A stretch of 64,000 bases of DNA from Planomicrobium stackebrandtii (GTDB lineage Bacteria > Bacillota > Bacilli > Bacillales_A > Planococcaceae), in assembly GCF_030814955.1 (NCBI RefSeq), contig NZ_JAUSWB010000006.1, forward strand, positions 268,001 through 332,000, in the 5' to 3' direction. Positions 26,413 through 35,178 of this stretch are shown piece by piece. Below the pieces are notes generated by a model. That model made no database searches, was not told the DNA's origin, and worked only from the letters and a program-made list of their open reading frames with translations. Position 1 is the stretch's first letter, and each line of letters starts with the position of its first letter. Both the position numbers and the translations under genes were made by a program.

Positions 26413-26910
26413 TTAATCTTCCAGTTTGCGATGTGCAAACTCATCATCCATTTTCAGGAAGTATTCGCCGCCTTCTTCAATGGCTCTTACTCTTGCGATG
26501 ATGTCGCGGAATGATTTTTCTTCTTCCATCTGTTCTTCGATAAACCAATCAAGGAATGATAGCGTTGCATGCTCCTGCATCTCGTCAGCTAAGGTGACTA
26601 ACGCATAAATATTGCTGGTAACGCTTTTCTCCTGCGATAATGAACTTTCCAGAACGTCCAGCGCACTGACGAAATGATTTTTCGGCTCAGTCAAAGCCTG
26701 CAGAACTGGCTTCTCATCCATTGTCACCAAATAATTGTAGAATTTCATCGCGTGAAAATGCTCTTCTCTTGATTGGATCAAATAGAAGTTCGCAAATCCA
26801 TGATAGCCTTTTTTCGAAAAGTAGGCTGCCATAGCCGTATAAGCATGAGCTGCCTGTAATTCATTATTGAATTGGTCGTTTAATGCATTCGTTAATTTTT
26901 CTGATAACAT
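26413..26910 (-). CDS. Ferritin
   Basis: 165-residue non-heme ferritin that oxidises Fe(II) and stores it in a 24-mer shell. Four-helix-bundle ferroxidase ligands are visible: Glu in NNELQAAHAY, the Glu-Glu-His of SREEHFHAMKFYNY, Glu in ADEMQEHATLSFLDW and the EEQMEEE stretch (Gln/Glu). GAGGAGG precedes the ATG. Upstream lies a PerR-type box and a plausible promoter, and downstream the fetAB exporter, giving an iron storage-plus-export unit aimed at oxidative stress. Confidence 0.93.
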   Translation of the reverse strand: MLSEKLTNALNDQFNNELQAAHAYTAMAAYFSKKGYHGFANFYLIQSREEHFHAMKFYNYLVTMDEKPVLQALTEPKNHFVSALDVLESSLSQEKSVTSNIYALVTLADEMQEHATLSFLDWFIEEQMEEEKSFRDIIARVRAIEEGGEYFLKMDDEFAHRKLED

Positions 26911-26932
26911 CTTTATTCCTCCTCTTTCTTAT

Positions 26933-26983
26933 TTAGAATTATTATAATGTAGTCAATATACCATAGCTCCAAATCAGAAGCAA
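26933..26983 (-). promoter_or_regulatory. Ferritin promoter with PerR-type box
   Basis: On the minus strand TTGCTT (26978-26983) and TATATT (26955-26960) are 17 bp apart. TTAGAATTATTATAA at 26933-26947 matches the PerR box TTATAATNATTATAA with one mismatch and lies at the expected transcription start. Confidence 0.65.
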
Positions 26984-26984
26984 G

Positions 26985-27067
26985 TTAAATGAGAATACGT
27001 AATTTTAAATGAGAATAAATATCAACAGAATTGCAAATAGACTTTATCTAAATGATAATAATTATTG
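26985..27067 (+). promoter_or_regulatory. rib operon promoter with Fur-box-like sites
   Basis: TTGCAA (27031-27036) and GATAAT (27054-27059) are 17 bp apart. TGATAATAATTATTG at 27053-27067 matches the 7-1-7 Fur consensus TGATAATNATTATCA at all but two positions and covers the -10. Upstream, TTAAATGAGAATA occurs twice (26985-26997, 27005-27017), and TGAGAATAAATATCA at 27010-27024 is a second near-match. No FMN riboswitch motif is present. Confidence 0.6.
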
Positions 27068-27157
27068 TTTACAAACTATCCAAGCTAATAACTTACTTTT
27101 AGTAACAAGATGTAGTACGATATCATATAGACAGGGTACATATAGGGGGAAACCGAA

Positions 27158-27919
27158 ATGACAGACATGAAACTAGATCCAAAGGTCTTTGCCATATTAA
27201 AAGAAAAAATTCAAATGATCGAGACTGCAGAAGGTGCTATTTACCTTGTCGGCCCGATTCGGCTGCCTGTTAGTTTATATGAAGAAACCTTCATATTCAA
27301 CTGGTATTGCTGGTTAAGCCTCGACGAGGTCACTGAAGATTACGAGAGCATTATTGAAAAACTCAGTTCTGCAAACCTGGCAGAATACCAGCAATCGAGT
27401 GTCCTCGTTTATGGAGATTTCGAAAATGATGCAGATGCATTGATTCGCATGCATTCCATCTGCCACACTGGCGATATTTTTGGCAGCAAGCGCTGCGACT
27501 GCGGCTACCAATTAAAACAATCCATGAAACGGATTACAGACCATGGCACTGGTGCACTGTTTTATTTGGCCAACCATGAGGGGCGCGGCATCGGCCTCTT
27601 CAGCAAAGCAATGGCTTATGTTCTCCAAGAAAACGGCTATGACACTGTCGAAGCTAACGAACGTTTAGGATATGTGGATGATTCCAGAAATTATGGAGAC
27701 GCTATCGCTGTTCTGCAGGCATTGCGCACCAAGCCGGTGATATTGATGACCAATAATCCAAAGAAAGTGGATGCCATTGAAAAAGCCGGTCTCCAAATTG
27801 CTTCGAGAACATCTCTATGGGGAGACGAATCCGAATACAACGCAAACTATCTCCAGACCAAGATCGACCGCTCAGGACACCTTAAGGATGGGGAGGATAT
27901 TGTCCATGTCAAGCCATGA
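27158..27919 (+). CDS. ribA: GTP cyclohydrolase II, stand-alone
   Basis: 253 residues. Opens GTP to 2,5-diamino-6-ribosylamino-pyrimidinone phosphate plus formate and pyrophosphate, the entry to riboflavin synthesis. The zinc-site cysteines are in GDIFGSKRCDCGYQL. The GTP-binding and catalytic parts are RMHSICHTGD, NHEGRGIGLFSKA and the YGDAIAVLQ/MTNNPKK region. The DHBP synthase (RibB) domain usually fused to RibA in Bacillus is absent, replaced by an 80-residue unrelated N-terminus. AGGGGGA precedes the ATG. First gene of a tightly packed operon with ribD and a HAD phosphatase; the promoter carries a Fur-like box. Confidence 0.9.
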   Translation: MTDMKLDPKVFAILKEKIQMIETAEGAIYLVGPIRLPVSLYEETFIFNWYCWLSLDEVTEDYESIIEKLSSANLAEYQQSSVLVYGDFENDADALIRMHSICHTGDIFGSKRCDCGYQLKQSMKRITDHGTGALFYLANHEGRGIGLFSKAMAYVLQENGYDTVEANERLGYVDDSRNYGDAIAVLQALRTKPVILMTNNPKKVDAIEKAGLQIASRTSLWGDESEYNANYLQTKIDRSGHLKDGEDIVHVKP

Positions 27920-29006
27920 ATTTTATATGGACCTTGCACTCAGCAATGCGAAAACCGTAAAGGGACAGACAGATCCAAACCCGCTCGTCGGTTCTGTTAT
28001 CGTTAATAATAACCGGGTTGTCGGCATCGGCACCCACTTGAAAGCGGGAGAACCTCATGCAGAAATCCATGCTCTCCGTATGGCGGGTGACATGAGCCAT
28101 GGCGCGACCATCTATGTAACGCTCGAACCGTGCTCCCATTTTGGACGGACCGGTCCTTGTGCACAGGCCATTATCGATGCAGGCATTAAACAAGTTGTTG
28201 TGGCTACGCTTGATCCAAATCCGATTGTTTCCGGAAATGGTGTTCGGATGCTGGAGGAAGCTGGCATTGAAGTGATTGTCGGAGTCCGTGAGCAGGAGTC
28301 GCGGGCAATGAACGAAGTTTTCAATAAATTCATTGTCGAAAAGACTCCCTTCGTGACCTTAAAAGCTGCTTCGACGCTTGACGGAAAAATTGCCACTCAT
28401 TCCCTCGACAGCAAGTGGATTACTTCTGAAGAAGCACGATTGGATGTTCATCTTCTGCGTAGCCAGCACATGGCCATACTTGTAGGTGTCGGCACTGTTA
28501 TCGCAGACGATCCGGAGTTGACGGCCCGCATTCCAAATGGCCGCAATCCGCTCCGCATTGTACTCGATTCCACGCTGCGCATTCCGCTGGAATCGAAACT
28601 TGTTACAGATAGATTAGTGGATACATGGATCTTTACGAGCCGCAATCACGACGCCGACAAGCGCAAGGACTTAGAGGAGCTGGGCCTTTCCATTTACGAA
28701 ACCAGCAGTGAAAATCAGGTAGACGTGCTGGACGTTGTACGCCTGCTCGGTGAAAAAGGCGTTTCTTCACTCTTTATTGAAGGCGGCGGCACGATTAATG
28801 CAGCTTTTTTGGAAAATGGATTAATTGATAAAGTGGTATTTTACTTTGCGCCTAAAATCATCGGCGGCAAAATTGCACCGACTTTTATTGAAGGAACAGG
28901 CGTTGAATGGATGAAAGACGCCATCGATATACGAGATGGCGAATTCACCCCTATTGGCAAGGATTTTAAATTTACGGGATATCCCGAAAAGCGAGGCAGC
29001 AAATGA
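27906..29006 (+). CDS. ribD: Bifunctional riboflavin deaminase-reductase
   Basis: 366 residues. The N-terminal deaminase domain has zinc ligands in PHAEIHAL and TLEPCSHFGRTGPCAQAI. The C-terminal reductase domain carries STLDGKIATHSLDSKWIT, GVGTVIADDPELTAR and FIEGGGTINAAFLENGLIDKV. It converts the RibA product to 5-amino-6-ribitylamino-uracil phosphate. The ATG at 27906 follows GGGGAGG and overlaps ribA by 14 bases. The next gene starts inside its stop (ATGA). No ribE, ribBA or ribH follows, unlike the usual rib operon. Confidence 0.93.
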   Translation: MSSHEFYMDLALSNAKTVKGQTDPNPLVGSVIVNNNRVVGIGTHLKAGEPHAEIHALRMAGDMSHGATIYVTLEPCSHFGRTGPCAQAIIDAGIKQVVVATLDPNPIVSGNGVRMLEEAGIEVIVGVREQESRAMNEVFNKFIVEKTPFVTLKAASTLDGKIATHSLDSKWITSEEARLDVHLLRSQHMAILVGVGTVIADDPELTARIPNGRNPLRIVLDSTLRIPLESKLVTDRLVDTWIFTSRNHDADKRKDLEELGLSIYETSSENQVDVLDVVRLLGEKGVSSLFIEGGGTINAAFLENGLIDKVVFYFAPKIIGGKIAPTFIEGTGVEWMKDAIDIRDGEFTPIGKDFKFTGYPEKRGSK

Positions 29007-29575
29007 GATTTGGATTTGACGTAGACGATACACTGATCAATTTGCGTGAATACGCATTTCACTATTACCAGGAGCAATTGGGCAAACGTGTAGACATTGA
29101 TATTTTCCATGCCTTAAACCGCGTCGAAATACACGAGGCATTTGAACTCAGCGATGAAGAAGGCAAGAACATGTGGAACCGCTCTTTGGACTTTTTGTAT
29201 TTCACCGATTGCCCCATCTACCCCGGGGCACTGGAATTGCTAAAACAGCTCGAGTCTGGCGGCCATGAGATTTTCTATATAACCTCACGTCCTCCTGAGC
29301 ATACGGAAAATACATTCAACTGGCTCATCGAACAAGGATTCCCCGTAGAGCGGGAGAACTTTTTCTGTGGCATGAAAGATGCGGAGAAAGTTGGGATCAT
29401 CAAAAATCTCGAGTTGGATTATTATTTCGATGACAAGCCAGCTGTTTTGGATACCTTAACAAATGAGCCGGTGAGAGTAGTCGTCAAAGACCAATCTTAT
29501 AACCGCCATCTTGATTTGCCGCGTGTGAAAAATTGGGACCAATTAGGCGATATGATGAATAGCGGCAGGAAGTGA
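29003..29575 (+). CDS. HAD-family phosphatase, NT5C-like
   Basis: 190 residues. HAD motif I is FDVDDTLIN (catalytic Asp pair), motif II is YITSR, and the motif III/IV region is GIIKNLELDYYFDDKPAVLD. The fold matches 5-prime(3)-deoxyribonucleotidase-like NT5C proteins of Bacillales. Its ATG overlaps the ribD stop by four bases. I infer that it removes phosphate from the RibD product to give 5-amino-6-ribitylamino-uracil, a step done by unrelated-looking HAD enzymes elsewhere. A general nucleotidase role is the alternative. A perfect bidirectional terminator follows. Confidence 0.75.
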   Translation: MRFGFDVDDTLINLREYAFHYYQEQLGKRVDIDIFHALNRVEIHEAFELSDEEGKNMWNRSLDFLYFTDCPIYPGALELLKQLESGGHEIFYITSRPPEHTENTFNWLIEQGFPVERENFFCGMKDAEKVGIIKNLELDYYFDDKPAVLDTLTNEPVRVVVKDQSYNRHLDLPRVKNWDQLGDMMNSGRK

Positions 29576-29676
29576 AGCAGCTTTATTAGCCTTTGTAGCT
29601 TGGATTTGTGTTTGGAACACTTCAGATTTGAATTTCTCTCCGAAGTTGAATGCTATTGCAGTTTCAAAGCACTTCA

Positions 29677-29715
29677 AAAACCCCCTGATTCCAATTTTTG
29701 GAATCAGGGGGTTTT
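29677..29715. terminator. Strong bidirectional terminator
   Basis: AAAACCCCCTGATTCC and GGAATCAGGGGGTTTT are perfect 16 bp arms around a 7-base loop, serving the convergent rib and sugar-acid operons. Confidence 0.92.
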
Positions 29716-29753
29716 ATGCATTTCCAACAATCGCTTCATGGAATGTGATTTTT

Positions 29754-30590
29754 CTATACGCCTGAGTAGGCCAAAAATCCACCGTCTACCGGGACTGTGA
29801 TTCCTGTAACAAAGCCAGAATAATTCTCGTCGATGAGCCATAGCATTGTGCCGACTAAATCTTCTGGTTTGCCAAAACGTTTCATCGGTGTGCTGGCCAT
29901 AATTTTCCCGGAACGGGGAGTCAACGAACCGTCTGCATGAGTCAACAGGTCCTTGTTTTGCGCGGTCAGGAAAAATCCAGGTGCAATCGCATTAACACGT
30001 AAATTTTCCTCTGCAAAATGAACAGCCATCCACATTGTGAAATTATTGATGGCCGCCTTAGCCGCGCTATACGCCGGCACTTTGGTCATGGGGGAATAGG
30101 CACTCATAGAAGAGATATTTAAAATAACCGGCGCGTCCTGTTTTAATAATTCTTTGCCAAATACTTGGCTGGCTAAGAACGAACCAGTGAAGTTGCTGGC
30201 GAAGACACGCGAGAATCCGTCTTCCTCCAATTCAAAAAAGGATTTTCCAGCTGCTCCCTCTTCATGTATTTCAATATCGGTAATAGCGTCAGGATGATTG
30301 CCTCCTGCACCATTAATAAGAATATCAATTCGGCCGAATGCTTCGACAATCTGCTCTTTAGCCTTTTCCAAAGATGCCCGGTCTAAGACATCAGCGGCTA
30401 CAGCAATGGCCGTCCCCCCTGCTGCAATAATTTCATCCGCCACGCCCTGTCCTTTTTGGGCTGTCCGGTTCAAGATTGCAACATTTACTTTTTGAGCCGC
30501 CAGGTGGCGCGCCATTTCCGAACAAAGAACGCCGCTTCCGCCGGTAATGACGGCTGTCCGTCCTGCGATAGTTTCATGAGTTGAAAACAT
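29754..30590 (-). CDS. uxuB: SDR fructuronate (mannonate) oxidoreductase
   Basis: 278-residue short-chain dehydrogenase. The cofactor motif is TGGSGVLCSEMARHL, the catalytic Ser is in NISSMSAYSP and the Tyr-Lys pair in YSAAKAAI. It closely resembles YjmF of the Bacillus exu locus, which interconverts D-fructuronate and D-mannonate with NAD(H). It lies 11 bases after uxuA, which uses mannonate, supporting the call. The ATG at 30590 has AAGGGGG upstream; the longer reading to 30686 runs into uxuA. Last gene of the leftward operon. Confidence 0.85.
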   Translation of the reverse strand: MFSTHETIAGRTAVITGGSGVLCSEMARHLAAQKVNVAILNRTAQKGQGVADEIIAAGGTAIAVAADVLDRASLEKAKEQIVEAFGRIDILINGAGGNHPDAITDIEIHEEGAAGKSFFELEEDGFSRVFASNFTGSFLASQVFGKELLKQDAPVILNISSMSAYSPMTKVPAYSAAKAAINNFTMWMAVHFAEENLRVNAIAPGFFLTAQNKDLLTHADGSLTPRSGKIMASTPMKRFGKPEDLVGTMLWLIDENYSGFVTGITVPVDGGFLAYSGV

Positions 30591-30601
30591 GGTATCCCCC
30601 T

Positions 30602-31660
30602 TTATTTTGTTTGATGTGCATCCCATAATCCTAAAAGATACATGATTCCAAGCGCTCGGTCGTACAAGCCATAGCCTGGTCTGCACTGTTCATTCCAGAT
30701 ATGGCGGCCATGATCCGGACGGGCATACCCTGTATAGTTCTGGTTCGACAATTCACGGACTACGCCATTCAAATCGATAGAACCGTCTTGTGTATAATGG
30801 GACGTTTCGATAAAATCACCATTGTCGAAAATCTTCACATTGCGCAAATGGGCAAAAGGTGAGTGTTTGGCATATTTTGATGCCAGGTCCACCATGTTAT
30901 TCTGCGGATTGGCACCCATAGATCCTGTGCAGAACGTAATGCCGTTGGATGGGGAATCCGATATGGAAATGAGCCGTTCCCAGCTTTTTTCGCCTGTCAT
31001 GATGCGCGGCAAGCCAAAGATAGACCACGGTGGATCGTCCGGATGGATGGCCATTTGAATGCCGCTCGCTTCTGCTGTTGGTAAAATTGCTTCCAGGAAA
31101 TAGGTGAGGTTCTGCCATAACTGTTCTTCATCCATGCCTTCATATGCTTCAAAAAGTTCTTGAATCCGCGCCATTTTTTCCGGTTCCCATCCAGGGAGCG
31201 TTAAATCTGAAGCTGAAGAAACTGTTTCTATCAGTTCTGCCGGCTCTAAAGATTCAATTTTTTCCTTTTCAAAGAATAGGGCAGTTGAACCATCTGGCAG
31301 TGGATGATAAAGAGACGTACGCGTCCAGTCGAATATCGGCATGAAATTATAGCAAATCACTTTGACCCCTGCTTCGCCCAGGTTGCGGATTGTCTCTTTA
31401 TAGTTTTCAATATATTGATCGCGCTCTTCGTTGCCAAGCTTGATGGATTCATGGACATTTACGCTTTCCACCACATCAGCATGAAACCCGAAAGATTTAA
31501 TATAATCGATTTCAGAACCAATTTCTTCCTTTGTCCAAACTTCTCCAGCCGGCTTCTGATGAAGGGCCCAAACAATCCCTTTGGTTCCCGGAATCTGTTT
31601 AATTTGTTCTAGCTGCACGCTATCATTGCCGCGGCCATACCAGCGAAATGTAATATTCAT
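30602..31660 (-). CDS. uxuA: Mannonate dehydratase
   Basis: 352 residues, TIM-barrel, metal-dependent. Dehydrates D-mannonate to 2-keto-3-deoxygluconate (KDG). The N-terminal ITFRWYGRGNDSVQLEQI, the YNFMPIFDWTRTSLYHPLPDG block, MAIHPDDPPWSIFGLPRI (metal His) and the C-terminal YARPDHGRHIW are UxuA hallmarks. It sits between kdgA and uxuB with short gaps. Confidence 0.95.
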   Translation of the reverse strand: MNITFRWYGRGNDSVQLEQIKQIPGTKGIVWALHQKPAGEVWTKEEIGSEIDYIKSFGFHADVVESVNVHESIKLGNEERDQYIENYKETIRNLGEAGVKVICYNFMPIFDWTRTSLYHPLPDGSTALFFEKEKIESLEPAELIETVSSASDLTLPGWEPEKMARIQELFEAYEGMDEEQLWQNLTYFLEAILPTAEASGIQMAIHPDDPPWSIFGLPRIMTGEKSWERLISISDSPSNGITFCTGSMGANPQNNMVDLASKYAKHSPFAHLRNVKIFDNGDFIETSHYTQDGSIDLNGVVRELSNQNYTGYARPDHGRHIWNEQCRPGYGLYDRALGIMYLLGLWDAHQTK

Positions 31661-31675
31661 GAGAATCCCCCCTTT

Positions 31676-32296
31676 TTAAGCTAACTCTTTAAGATACTCT
31701 TTAACCAATTGGGTAACGCCCTGTTCTCCGGCTGAACGGTAAGCTTTTGTCAAATCGCTGCCGATGCCGACTGCTACAGCTCCGGCTTCCAGCCACGCGT
31801 TCATGTTTTTGATATTGATGCCGCCAGTAGGCATAATACGCACTTTCGGCAGAGGACCGTTAACCGAACCAACAAAGGAAGGTTCAAATCCATTGGCAGG
31901 GAATAGCTTCAAGATATCACAGCCCCATTCTGTCGCCTCGACCATTTCCTTGATCGTCATGCAGCCCGGCAAATAAGGCACATTATAGCGATTGCACACT
32001 TTTGCAATATCCGGATTAAAGTTTGGGCTGACTACAAATTCAGCACCGTGCAGCAAGGCGTGGCGGGCAGTCTCTGCATCCAGGACTGTTCCCGCGCCAA
32101 TCAACGCCTGGGAACCTGCCAGTTTCTCAAATACTTTTGAAACACCCGGTGTTGTATAGGTCAATTCAATCGCCTTTAAACCGCCATTCACAGCAGCTTC
32201 TGCGACAGCTATTGCTTCATCTGCATCTTTTCCGCGTATTACGGCTACGATTTTGGCATCTAGAATCTGTTGATATATTTCCATTTTAGGAATCAT
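31676..32296 (-). CDS. kdgA: KDPG / KHG aldolase
   Basis: 206-residue class I aldolase splitting 2-keto-3-deoxy-6-phosphogluconate into pyruvate and glyceraldehyde 3-phosphate. AVIRGKDADEAIAVAEA, GGLKAIELTYTTPG (Glu base), GAGTVLDAETA and FVVSPNFNPDIAKVCNRY lead to the Schiff-base Lys in GCDILKLFPA. MPTGGINIKNM binds phosphate. I start at the ATG at 32296, spaced properly from GAGGAG; an ATG six bases earlier is too close. Supplies the last step of the sugar-acid pathway. Confidence 0.94.
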   Translation of the reverse strand: MIPKMEIYQQILDAKIVAVIRGKDADEAIAVAEAAVNGGLKAIELTYTTPGVSKVFEKLAGSQALIGAGTVLDAETARHALLHGAEFVVSPNFNPDIAKVCNRYNVPYLPGCMTIKEMVEATEWGCDILKLFPANGFEPSFVGSVNGPLPKVRIMPTGGINIKNMNAWLEAGAVAVGIGSDLTKAYRSAGEQGVTQLVKEYLKELA

Positions 32297-32308
32297 CTGC
32301 ATCTCTCC

Positions 32309-33331
32309 TCATTCAAAGACAATCAAAGCTTTTCTTACTTTGTCCGGATTATTTTCAACAAAAGCAAATGCTTCTTTCACCTGATCCAACGAAAATTTAT
32401 GGGTAATCAACCCACCTGATTTCAATTCTCCGCTGTTTAAAAGACCCACCACTTTTCCAAACTGATTGGTTTGCAGTCTTGAGCCCACGATGGTGATTTC
32501 TTTTTTCGTAATCGGCAATTGCGGAATCGCAGATGGCCGTTCATCAAATCCAAGAATGACCACGCTGCCTGCCGGCGACACCACATCGATGCTCAACTCT
32601 ACAGTAGATGGAAGGCAGACCGCATCAATCACGACATTAGCACCTTCGTTCGACGTAAGCTCGAATATGCGCTCTTTTACAGACTCATTGCCTGCATTGA
32701 TTACTTCGTCAGCGCCGCTGGCTTTTGCAAAAGCCAGCCGTTCTTCATTTAAATCCGTCATATAAACAGTTGCTCCAGCGACTTTGGCCAATTTCAAAAT
32801 ACAGATGCCAATAGGGCCACAGCCTTGAATCAAAACTGTATCGCCTTTTTCAACATTTCCCCGCCAGACAGCCTGCGCTCCTATTGTATAGGGCTCTGCC
32901 AGGACGACTTCATCCCAATCCAGTTCTTTATCCACAGCGTGAAGCTGCTTTTCCGGCAATACAATAAACTCTCGCATGCCCCCATCTTCATGAACACCGA
33001 AAACTGATAGTTTTTCACAGACATTTGGACGGCCTTTTCTGCAGGCATAGCACTTACCGCAGTAATTTATGGGTTCTACGACTACGTGGTCACCGGTTTT
33101 CAGGTGTTCAACAGAGCTCCCAACCTTTACCACTTCGCCAGCAACCTCGTGTCCAACAACACGAGGGTACGTAGCCAGCGGATTTGTGCCATGGTAAATA
33201 TGCATATCTGAGCCACAAATTCCTACACGCTTCACTTTGACCAACACGTCATCACCATGTTTAATATTCGGAGCTTCCTGTTCGATAATTTGCAGTTCGT
33301 GTGCTTTTGGAACTTGTACTGCTTTCATCAT
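32309..33331 (-). CDS. Zinc-dependent sugar-acid dehydrogenase (YjmD-like)
   Basis: 340-residue medium-chain dehydrogenase. Catalytic zinc ligands are in [12 protein letters not shown] and VGHEVAGEV, and the structural zinc is held by the [15 protein letters not shown] cysteines. The Rossmann motif is [15 protein letters not shown]. Related enzymes in uronate clusters (YjmD, RspB, L-gulonate and L-galactonate 5-dehydrogenases) oxidise aldonates to keto-uronates. With no uronate isomerase in this operon, an aldonate-to-fructuronate role would feed uxuB, but that is inference. Confidence 0.82.
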   Translation of the reverse strand: MMKAVQVPKAHELQIIEQEAPNIKHGDDVLVKVKRVGICGSDMHIYHGTNPLATYPRVVGHEVAGEVVKVGSSVEHLKTGDHVVVEPINYCGKCYACRKGRPNVCEKLSVFGVHEDGGMREFIVLPEKQLHAVDKELDWDEVVLAEPYTIGAQAVWRGNVEKGDTVLIQGCGPIGICILKLAKVAGATVYMTDLNEERLAFAKASGADEVINAGNESVKERIFELTSNEGANVVIDAVCLPSTVELSIDVVSPAGSVVILGFDERPSAIPQLPITKKEITIVGSRLQTNQFGKVVGLLNSGELKSGGLITHKFSLDQVKEAFAFVENNPDKVRKALIVFE

Positions 33332-33340
33332 ATAACCACC

Positions 33341-34612
33341 CTATTCAAATAGACTTGGCAAGAATAATGTAACTTGGGGAACAAATGCGACAAGCATAAG
33401 TACCACTAAACTGACTCCTATAAATGGCACTAATTCTCTTGCTGTTTTTCCAATGGATACTTTCCCTATCTGGGAGGCAACAAAGAGACAAACTCCTACA
33501 GGCGGAGTTACTAATCCAATTACTAAATTCAAAACCATCATGACGCCGAATTGAATTGGATCCATTCCGACTGTCAATGCAACTGGCAACAGAACAGGGA
33601 ACAGGATGACCAGTGCCGCAATAGTTTCCATAAACGTCCCTACAAAAAGCAAGAGCAAGTTGATTAACAAAATAACGATGATGGTATTAGTCGAAATCCC
33701 AAGAATTGATTCTGCGACAAGTTGTGGAATTTGTTCACGCACCATAATCCAGCCAAACAGGTTGGCGAAACCGACTAGCAGCATGATAGAAGCCGTAGCA
33801 GTCATTGAAGACAACATGATTTCCGGTATTTTTTTCACCGGCAATTCTTTATAGACGAAAATACCGATAACAAAAGCATAAAGAACAGCAATAATAGAAG
33901 CTTCTGTCGGTGTGAAGAAACCACCTAAAATTCCGTATAGAATGATAAACGTCATCAGCAAGGCCCAGAAAGCGCCCGTGAAGCTCTTCCAGATTGCCTT
34001 TAGAGGCTGGCGGTCACCTTTTGGATAATTCCGTTTGACCGAAATAATATACGTTGGAATCATTAATCCAAGTCCCAGAAGAATGCCTGGAAGTGCACCG
34101 GCTAAAAACAGATCCCCAATCGATAGCGAGGCCAGCGTTCCAACAATAATCATTGGCAGCGAAGGTGGAATAATCGGCCCCACCGTAGAAGAAGACGCGG
34201 TTACAGCAGCTGAAAATCCTGCGCCGTAGCCTTCTTTTTTCATGGCAGGTATTAAAATAGAGCCAATGCTTGCTGTATCAGCAAGCGCAGTTCCCGAAAT
34301 TCCGGCAAAACCCATTGAAGCCCCAACGTTGGCAAGGCCCAGTCCACCGCGGATATGGCCGAAAAGATCGTTGGCAAATTGAATGATTCGTCCCGTAATC
34401 CCACCTGCGTTCATTAAATTACCCGCCAGGATAAATCCTGGAATACACAAAAGAACAAAGGAGTTTAATCCTCCGAACATCCGTTGAGGAATAATATTTA
34501 GTGGAATGCCAGCTAACATAAGGTAGATAAAGGAAGCTAGCCCTAAACTGAAAGCAACCGGTACTCCCAGGAATATCAATGCGATAAAGGATACAAAGAG
34601 AAGAGTAGCCAT
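33341..34612 (-). CDS. dctM: TRAP transporter large permease
   Basis: 423-residue DctM-type subunit with about 12 helices. GIPLNIIPQRMFGGLNSFVLLCIPGFILAGNLMN is the family N-terminal signature, and TASSSTVGPIIPPSLPMIIVG and GLVTPPVGVCLFVASQIGKVS are the two conserved transport motifs. It uses a sodium gradient rather than ATP. The start overlaps the dctQ stop by one base (TGATG), as is usual for these pairs. Confidence 0.95.
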   Translation of the reverse strand: MATLLFVSFIALIFLGVPVAFSLGLASFIYLMLAGIPLNIIPQRMFGGLNSFVLLCIPGFILAGNLMNAGGITGRIIQFANDLFGHIRGGLGLANVGASMGFAGISGTALADTASIGSILIPAMKKEGYGAGFSAAVTASSSTVGPIIPPSLPMIIVGTLASLSIGDLFLAGALPGILLGLGLMIPTYIISVKRNYPKGDRQPLKAIWKSFTGAFWALLMTFIILYGILGGFFTPTEASIIAVLYAFVIGIFVYKELPVKKIPEIMLSSMTATASIMLLVGFANLFGWIMVREQIPQLVAESILGISTNTIIVILLINLLLLFVGTFMETIAALVILFPVLLPVALTVGMDPIQFGVMMVLNLVIGLVTPPVGVCLFVASQIGKVSIGKTARELVPFIGVSLVVLMLVAFVPQVTLFLPSLFE

Positions 34613-35109
34613 CAGTAATCGTCACCTCCAAAATTCTGACTGTAGTCCTGTTTGTTTTTGATAAGGTCGATAATTTTTAAAACTGCATAAAATACCAGAA
34701 ATACAGCCATGATCAACAAAGAGGCATGGATAACTGACATTTGGAAAGGCATCGTTGCCGATCTTTGGTTATCGCCTAACAGAGTGAAATTATATCCTTC
34801 AATGACCATAACCAGGCTCAACACGATAATGGCCAGATAAATGATCACTTCATAATACCTTCGAAAGTTATCGGACATCCGATTAAGTATCATATCCACA
34901 TTGATAAATTCATTGCGCATCAAAGCTAATGGAGCCCCAAAGCTGATGCCGTATAAGAAAAGATAGCGCGTCAATTCTTCGGTCCAAATAAAAGAAAATG
35001 GAGCAAAACGTGAAATGATCTGAACGGTGACAATAATGATAACACCGGCAAAGCTGAGGACTGTCAAAAAAGCGAGTGTGCTGTCAATCAATTTTCGGAA
35101 CTTCGACAT
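34612..35109 (-). CDS. dctQ: TRAP transporter small permease
   Basis: 165 residues with four helices. SRFAPFSFIWTEELTRYLFLYGISFGAPLALMRNEFINVDM is the conserved DctQ block, so shown only by its parts: FIWTEELTRYLF and the NEFINVD turn. It partners dctM and the binding protein encoded 69 bases upstream. Confidence 0.93.
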   Translation of the reverse strand: MSKFRKLIDSTLAFLTVLSFAGVIIIVTVQIISRFAPFSFIWTEELTRYLFLYGISFGAPLALMRNEFINVDMILNRMSDNFRRYYEVIIYLAIIVLSLVMVIEGYNFTLLGDNQRSATMPFQMSVIHASLLIMAVFLVFYAVLKIIDLIKNKQDYSQNFGGDDY

Positions 35110-35178
35110 CCGAATTCATTCCCTTCCTAATGGAAAGGCACATTTGACCATGACAGCCAAATATGCCCTACTCACATA

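Noticed and set aside
27068..27157. FMN riboswitch expected upstream of ribA
   Set aside because: None of the conserved RFN blocks is present between the promoter and the start codon.
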